12,137 bases of DNA, from contig JAFXPV010000100.1 of assembly GCA_017527625.1 (NCBI GenBank), positions 1 through 12,137 on the forward strand, in the 5' to 3' direction. The translations under genes and the position numbers were made by a program. Below are positions 1 to 5,645 of the stretch, piece after piece. Source of the DNA: Bacteroidales bacterium (GTDB lineage Bacteria; Bacteroidota; Bacteroidia; Bacteroidales; UBA932). Numbering within the stretch: the first letter of the stretch is position 1; each line of letters opens with the position of its first letter. The notes under the pieces are model-generated. The model made no database searches. It had not been told where the DNA came from and saw only the letters and a list, made by a program, of their open reading frames with translations.

Positions 1-633
1 CCAGTCGCCGGCGTGCAGACCAGAATTCTTGTTGGCGGCAGCCACACCCTGGAACTGGATTTCCTGAGCAGGGTCCCGTGTAGCAAAATACATAAAGTAC
101 TTGCCGCCAAATTCCACCACCTCCGCATCGATAGCCCTTCCGCAGTTCCAGGCGCCTGTCGCAGTGAACACCGGGTTGCTAGGGTCGTGTTCGAAATTCA
201 CGCCGTCCACCGAAGTCGCGTGGCAGATGGCCTCAGTTCCGAAATTGCCATAAGACTGATAGAAGAGGTGGAGAGTGTCGTTGAGGATGATAGCACCCGG
301 AGCGCAAATTGCATTCGTCTCTGCTTTCTGCTGAGGGAGAATTTGTGAAATTCTTTTCCAGTTCGTCAGATCGTCGCTCTCCGCAATTCCTACGCAAAGA
401 CGGTTTACACCGGCACTGTCGGGGTAGTATGCAGAATAATACATAAAATATTTGCCATTGAACTTGACGATGTTTTCGTCCTTGGCAAAGGGATCAGACG
501 TATACGTAGTGTCTATGAAAAGCATCTCTCCGTCGCGAGAATCGGGTCTGTGGCTACATCCAGAGGGGGTAAGAAGTGATACAACTGTAAGCAGAGCGAT
601 GAGAAAAGTTCCACGTGGAACCAATATAAACAT
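1..633 (-). CDS. Glycosidase-like (GH43-type five-bladed propeller) lipoprotein, 3' end outside window
   Basis: This is the first 211 codons of a gene that runs off the left edge. The start ATG (633-631) lies two bases after the stop of the upstream acyl-CoA ligase, so the two are probably translated as a pair. The N-terminus has a basic residue, a hydrophobic stretch (residues 10-21) and a Cys at 26 in the context SGC, which suggests a lipoprotein signal peptide, although position -3 of the lipobox (Pro or Ser) is not classical. The mature part shows the pattern of GH43-related five-bladed propellers: TSDPFAKDENIVKFNGKYF with an early acidic residue, then KYFMYYSAY, a second blade ICAPGAIILNDTLHLFYQS, and a third WNCGRAIDAEVVEFGGKYF followed by FATRDP. 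It probably cleaves a plant or host glycan at the cell surface. Family (GH43, GH117 or relatives) and substrate cannot be fixed from the fragment. A parS-like palindrome is embedded in codons 5-9. Confidence 0.72.
   Translation of the reverse strand, partial: MFILVPRGTFLIALLTVVSLLTPSGCSHRPDSRDGEMLFIDTTYTSDPFAKDENIVKFNGKYFMYYSAYYPDSAGVNRLCVGIAESDDLTNWKRISQILPQQKAETNAICAPGAIILNDTLHLFYQSYGNFGTEAICHATSVDGVNFEHDPSNPVFTATGAWNCGRAIDAEVVEFGGKYFMYFATRDPAQEIQFQGVAAANKNSGLHAGDW
608..621. promoter_or_regulatory. Candidate parS site (ParB-binding palindrome)
   Basis: GTTCCACGTGGAAC is a perfect 14-bp palindrome. It matches the core of the bacterial parS consensus (TGTTnCACGTGnAACA, including the TGTTCCACGTGGAAC form known from pseudomonads). 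The outermost bases are A and C rather than T and A, so 14 or 15 of 16 positions fit depending on the reference form. It lies inside a coding sequence (codons 5-9 of the left-edge lipoprotein), which is common for parS. No second copy was seen in the window. Function is inferred from the match only. Confidence 0.55.
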
Positions 634-635
634 AG

Positions 636-2408
636 CTATTGATAAATTTCTTTTATGGTATCCTTGTATTTTGCGTAGATGTTAGCTCGCTTGAGCTTGA
701 GCGTCTGGCTCAGCATCTTGTTGTCGACAGTCCATTCGGCATTGATGTAGCGCTCGCGTTTGATCTGCTCGTGAGGAGCGAGGGTTGCGTTGACCTTGTC
801 TATCTGGCGGTGCAGAAGATTCTGGACGTCGGGATTCTTCAACAAGTCATCATTGTCCTTGAATGAAATCTTCTTGTATTTGGCATAAGAAGCCAGCTTG
901 CTGAAAGAAGGGATGATGATGGCTGATGCAAATTTCTCGTTTTCGCCGACAACCATACAGTTCGAAATGAAGTCTGATGTCTCTTTCAGACGGGTCTCGA
1001 TGGCCTGCGGAGCGACGTATTTACCGTTTGAAAGTTTGAAAATCTCTTTCTTGCGGTCAGTGATCTTGAGGTATTTTCCGTCCTGGAGATAGCCGATGTC
1101 ACCGGTGTGCAGGAAGCCGTTTTCGTCAATAATCTCCGCAGTAAGTTCGGGAGCCTTGTAATATCCGAGCATCACGTGGGGGCCTTTGGTGAGAATTTCA
1201 CCGTCGCTGGCGAACGCGAGTTCAGTGCCTTCGATGGGGGTTCCTACGGTGCCGAGCACCTGGATGCGGTGTCTCGGATCGTTCACTGCAATTACAGGAG
1301 AAGTCTCGGTCATACCGTAGCCCTCGTAGCATTGTACATTGGCTGCAGTGAGACAGCGAAGGATACGGGGCTGGATCGAACTGCCGCCCGAAATCACCTG
1401 CATTTCCTTCTGTCCGCCCAGATTGTCGCGCCATTTGCTGTAGACAAGCTTGTCGAAAATCCTGCGGCGAAGCTGGTAGATGGGCTTCTTGTTGTAGTTG
1501 TCGTAATTGTTTGCGAATTTCCAGGCGCGGCGATAGATGAAAGCTTTGATGCCTTTCAGGCTGGTGCGGGCTGCTTCCAGCTTGCCGTACAGAAGTTCCA
1601 GAACCCTCGGGACAGCGCAGAACCCGTCTGCGTGGCTGTCTTTGAGGTCTGCGGCGAAAGTGCTCATCTCCGCATAATAGATGCTGATGCCTTTCTCCTG
1701 ATAATGATAGTTCATCGAACGCTCGTAAGTGTGGCAGAGCGGCAGGAACGAAATCATCTTGTTCTCCTTGCCCAGATACTGGCGGACAGCGTGGCCGTGC
1801 GAGTCGAACACCAGGTTGTAGTGGCTCAGCATCACGCCTTTCGGCTGGCCGGTCGTTCCTGAAGTATAGATGAGGGAGAAGAATTCGTCCTTGGGAGTAT
1901 TTTTGATGTTGTCGCTGATGACAGCTTCGAGAGCCTCTTTGTCTTTCTCGCCTTCTTCCAGCAGCTGCTTGAAGCAGTAATGGCTGTCGCTGTCATCGAT
2001 GAGGATGATTTTAGCGGGGTGGTCCATCTCCTCGACAGCAGGGGCTATCTTCTTGTATAACAACTCATTACCGATGAAAACCAGCTCGGCTTCAGAGTGG
2101 TTGAAGATGTATAGGTAGTCGTCGTAGCTGAGGGTGGGATACACCGGCGTGTGGACCATCCTGGACAGGGCGCAGCCCATATCGATGAAATTCCATTCAG
2201 GACGGTTGCTGCAGATGCTTATGATCTTTGTGCCTGGCTTGAGGCCGAGGGCGAGAAAACTCCTAGCGGTAGCGTGAGACAGCCGGACATAATCCTTCGT
2301 GCTATACTTAACCCATTGATTATTAATACGTTTGGCAAGTATATCCGGCTTGTAAGGACAGATTTGCTCCAGGTTGGTGAGGAGATCGAAAACGCGGGTT
2401 AGTGCCAT
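636..2408 (-). CDS. Long-chain fatty-acid--CoA ligase (AMP-forming)
   Basis: The 590-residue protein is a member of the acyl-adenylate-forming (ANL) superfamily and most resembles FadD/long-chain acyl-CoA synthetases, which activate fatty acids with ATP and CoA at the inner face of the membrane. Visible motifs are the phosphate-binding loop YTSGTTGQPKG (residues 181-191), YGMTE (364-368), the TGD motif (435-437), and DRKKEIFKLSNGKYVAP, which carries the family's hinge and C-terminal lysine region. The C-terminus QTLKLKR is typical of long-chain forms. The frame is open upstream to an ATG at 2447. I chose the ATG at 2408 because MALTRVFDLL matches the usual start, the extra 13 residues would be an odd hydrophobic tail, and the likely promoter (2429-2436) lies between the two. 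A glycosidase-like lipoprotein gene follows at two bases. Exact chain-length preference cannot be seen. Confidence 0.93.
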   Translation of the reverse strand: MALTRVFDLLTNLEQICPYKPDILAKRINNQWVKYSTKDYVRLSHATARSFLALGLKPGTKIISICSNRPEWNFIDMGCALSRMVHTPVYPTLSYDDYLYIFNHSEAELVFIGNELLYKKIAPAVEEMDHPAKIILIDDSDSHYCFKQLLEEGEKDKEALEAVISDNIKNTPKDEFFSLIYTSGTTGQPKGVMLSHYNLVFDSHGHAVRQYLGKENKMISFLPLCHTYERSMNYHYQEKGISIYYAEMSTFAADLKDSHADGFCAVPRVLELLYGKLEAARTSLKGIKAFIYRRAWKFANNYDNYNKKPIYQLRRRIFDKLVYSKWRDNLGGQKEMQVISGGSSIQPRILRCLTAANVQCYEGYGMTETSPVIAVNDPRHRIQVLGTVGTPIEGTELAFASDGEILTKGPHVMLGYYKAPELTAEIIDENGFLHTGDIGYLQDGKYLKITDRKKEIFKLSNGKYVAPQAIETRLKETSDFISNCMVVGENEKFASAIIIPSFSKLASYAKYKKISFKDNDDLLKNPDVQNLLHRQIDKVNATLAPHEQIKRERYINAEWTVDNKMLSQTLKLKRANIYAKYKDTIKEIYQ

Positions 2409-2428
2409 AAAACAACCAATTAGCAACG

Positions 2429-2436
2429 CAAATATA
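2429..2436 (-). promoter_or_regulatory. Bacteroidota-type -7 box of the acyl-CoA ligase gene
   Basis: Read on the minus strand this is TATATTTG, a full match to the TAnnTTTG -7 element. The -33 position holds TTTA (2460-2457) at a 20-bp spacing, one base off TTTG. Transcription would start near 2422, giving a leader of only about 14 bases before the ATG at 2408. The terminator of the preceding yegP-like gene lies directly upstream and overlaps the -33 area. Confidence 0.6.
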
Positions 2437-2473
2437 ATAAAAAACACAGACCGCGATAAAGCAGCCTGTGTTT
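2437..2473 (-). terminator. Rho-independent terminator of the yegP-like gene
   Basis: On the minus strand AAACACAG (2473-2466) pairs with CTGTGTTT (2449-2442). The stem is 8 bp, the loop is 16 bases and has some further GC pairing potential, and the 3' arm runs into six T followed by ATT. It begins about 44 bases after the yegP-like stop codon and ends just where the -7 box of the next gene begins. Confidence 0.65.
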
Positions 2474-2516
2474 CAATAAAATCACTTGATCAAAAGGTCG
2501 CAAGGACCATTTGTCA

Positions 2517-2852
2517 TTATTCTTTGGTTTTGTCAACAATTTCAGCGGTCGGGGCGTTCTTCTTTACAGAAGCGATGCCGTTTTCCATATTTGAATTGTT
2601 GGAATACATCTCACTTGTGCCGATAACCTGTCCGTTGGTAGCTACCAGGTTGAAGAAAGGTTTGCCGTTTTTAGCCTGTTTGCGCTCGAAACGGGCGTCA
2701 TCGAGACTGTTTTTCTTTACAGAAGCGATGCCGTTGAGGCAGCTGTCCATTGATTTGTAACCCTGGCTGGTAAGGATCACCTGGCCGTTAGCGGCCTTGA
2801 GGTCGAACTGAACATCTCCATTTGTGCGGAGCTTGATAACGAATTTGCCCAT
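2517..2852 (-). CDS. YegP/DUF1508 (UPF0339) family protein with two tandem repeats
   Basis: The 111-residue protein consists of two copies of the small DUF1508 domain, roughly residues 1-50 and 52-101. Each copy has a basic/aromatic strand (GKFVIKLRTNGDVQFDLKA and RFERKQAKNGKPFFNLVA), then NGQVI, a Ser/Tyr-rich turn, and finally NGIASVKKN, which is identical in both. This is the usual two-repeat size of the family. No catalytic residues are evident and no signal peptide is present, so it should be cytoplasmic. YegP-like proteins are widespread, and their molecular role is poorly defined. The gene stands alone with its own -7 box (2895-2902) and terminator (2437-2473). A 23-bp stretch is identical at the DNA level in the two halves, 153 bp apart, which points to recent duplication or gene conversion. 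Confidence 0.9.
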   Translation of the reverse strand: MGKFVIKLRTNGDVQFDLKAANGQVILTSQGYKSMDSCLNGIASVKKNSLDDARFERKQAKNGKPFFNLVATNGQVIGTSEMYSNNSNMENGIASVKKNAPTAEIVDKTKE

Positions 2853-2873
2853 TGTGAATTTGTATTTAATTGG

Positions 2874-2898
2874 TTTGTAGTTATCTGATTTCTACAAA
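2874..2898. repeat. Inverted repeat overlapping the yegP-like promoter (possible operator)
   Basis: TTTGTAG (2874-2880) and CTACAAA (2892-2898) are perfect inverted copies separated by 11 bases. The right arm shares four bases with the -7 box, and the left arm lies in the predicted 5' leader. The arrangement could be a repressor operator or a leader hairpin. AT-rich DNA yields such repeats by chance, so confidence is low. Confidence 0.3.
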
Positions 2899-2902
2899 TA
2901 TA
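2895..2902 (-). promoter_or_regulatory. -7 box of the yegP-like gene
   Basis: The minus strand reads TATATTTG, a full TAnnTTTG match, 42 bases before the ATG at 2852. CTTG at 2926-2923 is a possible weak -33 element with a spacing of 20. The box overlaps the right arm of an inverted repeat (2874-2898). Confidence 0.55.
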
Positions 2903-2911
2903 AAAAACAAA

Positions 2912-4450
2912 TTAATTTTTAACAAGAAGACTTGTCATCGAAGTTTCGCGCTGAAGGATCTCGTGGAGTCTGTCGATTGCGATCCTTTCCTGCTTCATAC
3001 TGTCGCGTTCGCGGATGGTGACGCAGTTGTCATTGAGGCTGTCGTGGTCGATTGTGATGCAGAAAGGCGTTCCGATGGCATCCTGACGGCGGTAGCGTTT
3101 GCCGATAGAGTCTTTCTCGTCGTACTGGCAGTTGAAGTCGAACTTGAGGATATCCATAATCTCGCGGGCTTTCTCGGGCAGGCCGTCTTTCTTGACCAGC
3201 GGAAGCACGGCGGCTTTCACGGGTGCCAGGGCTGCGGGGATGCTGAGCACTACGCGCTCCTCGCCGTTTTCCAGCTTCTCCTCGTGGTATGAGCTTGAGA
3301 GCACTGCGAGGAAGCAGCGGTCGAGGCCGATTGAAGTCTCGATGACGTAGGGGGTGTAATTCTCGTTCTTTTCAGGGTCGAAATACTGTATCTTGCGGCC
3401 GCTGTACCTCTGGTGGTTGCCGAGGTCGAAGTCGGTGCGTGAGTGGATGCCCTCGAGCTCCTTGAAGCCGAAGGGGAATTCAAATTCGATGTCGGTGGCT
3501 GCGTTGGCGTAGTGGGCCAGCTTGTCGTGGTCGTGGAAGCGGTATTTCTCGTCGCCGAGACCCATTGCCTTGTGCCATTTCAGACGGGTTTCTTTCCATT
3601 TTGCGAACCAGTCGAGTTCCGTGCCGGGCTGGATGAAGAACTGCATCTCCATCTGCTCGAACTCCCTCATTCGGAAGATGAACTGACGGGCCACGATTTC
3701 GTTGCGGAAGGCCTTTCCAATCTGTGCGATGCCGAACGGGATTTTCATACGGCCGGTCTTCTGGACGTTGAGATAGTTGACGAAAATGCCCTGTGCGGTC
3801 TCGGGACGCAGGTAGATGGTGCCGTCTTCGCCGCTGATGTTGCCCAGCTGGGTGGAGAACATCGGGTTGAACTTGCGCACTTCCGTCCAGTTCTTGGTGC
3901 CGCTGATGGGGCAGACGATGTCGCAGTCGATGATGATCTGCCTCATTTCGGCCAGGTCATTGTCGTTGAGGGCCTTGACCATACGGTTGTGGACTTCGTC
4001 CCATTTGGCCTGGGTGCGGAGCACGTTGGGGTTGGTGTTGCGGAACTGGACTTCGTCGAAGCTGTCGCCGAATTTCTTGCGGCCTTTCTCGACTTCCTTG
4101 CGGACCTTGTCTTCCAGTTTTGCAAGATAATCCTCGATGAGGACGTCGGCGCGGTAGCGCTTCTTGCTGTCGCGGTTGTCGATCAGGGGGTCGTTGAAGG
4201 CAGCTACGTGGCCGCTGGCCTCCCAGATGCGGGGATGCATAAAGATGGCGCTGTCTATGCCCACGATATTCTCGTGGAGGCGTGTCATAGCTTCCCACCA
4301 GTATCTCTTGATGTTGTTCTTGAGTTCTACTCCGTTCTGGCCGTAGTCATAAACGGCGCTCAATCCGTCATAAATCTCGCTGCTCTGGAAAACAAAACCA
4401 TATTCCTTGCAGTGAGCCGTAAGATTTTTGAAAACTTCTTCCTGTGTCAT
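2912..4450 (-). CDS. glyS: Glycine--tRNA ligase, single-chain (alpha2, GlyQS-independent) type
   Basis: This 512-residue class II synthetase charges tRNA-Gly with glycine in the cytoplasm. It is the homodimeric eukaryote/archaea-like form, not the alpha2beta2 GlyQ/GlyS form. Class II motif 2 is seen at FRNE (residues 248-251) followed by FIFRMREFEQMEMQFF. Motif 3 is ETSIGLDR, with the ATP-binding Arg at 378. The anticodon-binding domain starts near PAALAPVKAAVLPL and ends with IDHDSLNDNCVTIRERDSMKQERI. The frame is open upstream to 4564, but the added 38 residues are Pro-rich and overlap folK, whereas MTQEEVFKNL at 4450 matches usual starts. The gap to folK is 29 bases with no -7 box, so cotranscription with folK is likely. 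A 5-bp hairpin over the last codons (2922-2935) followed by T-rich sequence may be a weak terminator. The symbol glyS is used for this form in many genomes; glyQS is another. Confidence 0.95.
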   Translation of the reverse strand: MTQEEVFKNLTAHCKEYGFVFQSSEIYDGLSAVYDYGQNGVELKNNIKRYWWEAMTRLHENIVGIDSAIFMHPRIWEASGHVAAFNDPLIDNRDSKKRYRADVLIEDYLAKLEDKVRKEVEKGRKKFGDSFDEVQFRNTNPNVLRTQAKWDEVHNRMVKALNDNDLAEMRQIIIDCDIVCPISGTKNWTEVRKFNPMFSTQLGNISGEDGTIYLRPETAQGIFVNYLNVQKTGRMKIPFGIAQIGKAFRNEIVARQFIFRMREFEQMEMQFFIQPGTELDWFAKWKETRLKWHKAMGLGDEKYRFHDHDKLAHYANAATDIEFEFPFGFKELEGIHSRTDFDLGNHQRYSGRKIQYFDPEKNENYTPYVIETSIGLDRCFLAVLSSSYHEEKLENGEERVVLSIPAALAPVKAAVLPLVKKDGLPEKAREIMDILKFDFNCQYDEKDSIGKRYRRQDAIGTPFCITIDHDSLNDNCVTIRERDSMKQERIAIDRLHEILQRETSMTSLLVKN

Positions 4451-4479
4451 ATTGTCGAATAATTGATAATTTTCTGTAT

Positions 4480-4890
4480 TTACATCATTGCCAGCAGCTC
4501 TTTGACGAACGGGCGGCTGAAAACCTGGGGATGGGGGATGGTGAGGTCCGCTCGCTTCATACACACGCCATTGAGGTGCAGGATGTCGATGTCTATGATG
4601 CGCGGGCTGTAGATGCGGCGGCCTTCACTGTCGTATTCGGCCTCGTGGGGCTTCCGTCCCATTGCCGCTTCAATGGCCTGGCAGCGGCGCAGCAGGTCGT
4701 ATGGCTCTGCGTCAGCATCGAAAGACACTACCTGGTTGAGGAATGCAGGGCCGTCGAAGCCGATGGCAGCAGTCTCCATCAACGGAGAGCAGTGCAGGCT
4801 GACGCCGATCTCCTTGCCGAGAAGCTCGCAGGCGCGGTCCAGATTGGCGCGCCGATCGCCCATATCGGTTCCCAGCAGCAGGTAGATCAT
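4480..4890 (-). CDS. folK: 2-amino-4-hydroxy-6-hydroxymethyldihydropteridine diphosphokinase (HPPK)
   Basis: The 136-residue protein transfers pyrophosphate from ATP to 6-hydroxymethyl-dihydropterin in folate synthesis. The N-terminus LLLGTDMGDR corresponds to the family's GSNxGDR signature. PAFLNQV (48-54) follows ETAAIGF. The nucleotide-binding part has EAAMGRKP (74-81), and the catalytic RIIDIDIL (97-104) carries Arg97 and the two magnesium-binding aspartates 100 and 102. IPHP (118-121) is also conserved. It is somewhat shorter than the Escherichia coli enzyme (about 159 residues), and the C-terminus FVKELLAMM is brief. Its ATG overlaps the stop of the DUF59 gene in an ATGA, so translation is probably coupled. 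folB and folP, frequent partners elsewhere, are not beside it here. Confidence 0.93.
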   Translation of the reverse strand: MIYLLLGTDMGDRRANLDRACELLGKEIGVSLHCSPLMETAAIGFDGPAFLNQVVSFDADAEPYDLLRRCQAIEAAMGRKPHEAEYDSEGRRIYSPRIIDIDILHLNGVCMKRADLTIPHPQVFSRPFVKELLAMM

Positions 4891-5204
4891 AGCATTCCCA
4901 GTTCAAGTTTTGCCTCGTCGCTCATCATATCCTTGTCCCATTCGGGCTCGAAAACGAGCTGGATGGCCACGTCTGTCACTCCGGGCACGTCGCGAACGGC
5001 AGTAGCCACACTGTCGACCACGATGTCCGCTATGGGGCAGTTCGGAGCCGTGAGGGTCATAGTTATGTCGACTTTGTTGTCCTTGTCGACATTTATTTCG
5101 TATATCAGGCCCAGGTCGTAAACGTTCACGGGAATTTCAGGGTCATAGACCTGACGGAGCGCCATTACGATGTTTGCTTCCAGGGCGGTTTTGCTAGTGT
5201 TCAT
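4887..5204 (-). CDS. SufT/PaaD-like DUF59 (MIP18 family) iron-sulfur assembly protein
   Basis: This 105-residue protein belongs to the DUF59/MIP18 family, whose members help mature or deliver iron-sulfur clusters (SufT, PaaD, Cia2 relatives). The hallmark DPEIPVNVYDLGLIY lies at residues 21-35. The conserved Cys56 is in TAPNCPIAD, and the C-terminal strand VFEPEWDKDMMSDEAKLELG is typical of the short bacterial form annotated as a metal-sulfur cluster biosynthetic enzyme. I chose the start at 5204 (MNTSKTALEA). A longer frame to 5234 would add a basic MRLPFCRKKK and overlap sufE further. With the 5204 start it overlaps the sufE end by 11 bases and ends in an ATGA overlap with folK. The position directly after sufS-sufE supports an Fe-S role. 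It lacks the extra N-terminal domain of longer SufT proteins, so I leave the symbol empty. Confidence 0.9.
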   Translation of the reverse strand: MNTSKTALEANIVMALRQVYDPEIPVNVYDLGLIYEINVDKDNKVDITMTLTAPNCPIADIVVDSVATAVRDVPGVTDVAIQLVFEPEWDKDMMSDEAKLELGML

Positions 5205-5625
5205 TTTCTTCTTTCTGCAAAAAGGCAAGCGCATAGGCTTTTATTTTCGTTATCATTGCCACAAGCCCGTTGGCGCGGGTCGGCGAGAGATTGTCCTTGA
5301 GACCGATGCGGTCGAGGAAGGACAGGTCAGCGGCGACGATATCAGCGGGCTTCTGACCGTCGAACACCCTTATAAGCAGGGAGATGATGCCCTTGGTGAT
5401 GACGGCGTCGCTGTCTGCGGTGAAATGCAGCAGGCCGTTTTCCTGCCGGCAGTCCAGCCAAACCCTCGACTGGCAGCCTTCGATGAGGTTGTCAGGGGTC
5501 TTGTCTTCCTCTGCTATAGCCGGCATCTGCTTGCCGGTCTCGATGAGGTATTCATATTTGTCGAGCCACTCGTCGAACATCGAGAATTCCTCGACAATCT
5601 GCTCTGATATCTCTTGTATAGTCAT
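5194..5625 (-). CDS. sufE: Sulfur acceptor protein SufE
   Basis: The 143-residue protein accepts persulfide sulfur from SufS and passes it to the Fe-S scaffold. The active-site cysteine is Cys51 in LIEGCQSRVWL, the same position and context as in the Escherichia coli protein. The N-terminal helix EEFSMFDEWLDKYEYLIETGK and the tail FLDRIGLKDNLSPTRANGLVAMI are both typical SufE signatures. Length matches the family (about 140 residues). It starts 20 bases after sufS and overlaps the DUF59 gene at its end, placing it in the middle of the sufS-sufE-DUF59 series. Confidence 0.96.
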   Translation of the reverse strand: MTIQEISEQIVEEFSMFDEWLDKYEYLIETGKQMPAIAEEDKTPDNLIEGCQSRVWLDCRQENGLLHFTADSDAVITKGIISLLIRVFDGQKPADIVAADLSFLDRIGLKDNLSPTRANGLVAMITKIKAYALAFLQKEENEH

Positions 5626-5645
5626 TTTTAAACGTTTATAAACGC

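Noticed and set aside
604..621. LVPRG in the lipoprotein N-terminus resembles a thrombin cleavage tag, hinting at vector sequence
   Set aside because: The surroundings are natural coding DNA with an adjoining signal peptide, and the palindrome is better explained as a parS-like site.
1107..1862. 251-residue plus-strand open frame
   Set aside because: It is antisense to the acyl-CoA ligase, whose motifs are unmistakable; the frame's composition is that of a shadow of a GC-rich gene.
2409..2447. Longer acyl-CoA ligase start at 2447
   Set aside because: It would lie upstream of the likely -7 box and add a hydrophobic tail not expected of the family.
3443..4462. 339-residue plus-strand open frame
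   Set aside because: It lies antisense to glyS and has a repetitive Val/Glu/Asp-rich composition with no recognisable domain.
4451..4564. Longer glyS start at 4564
   Set aside because: The extension is Pro-rich, overlaps folK by 85 bases and does not resemble a synthetase N-terminus.
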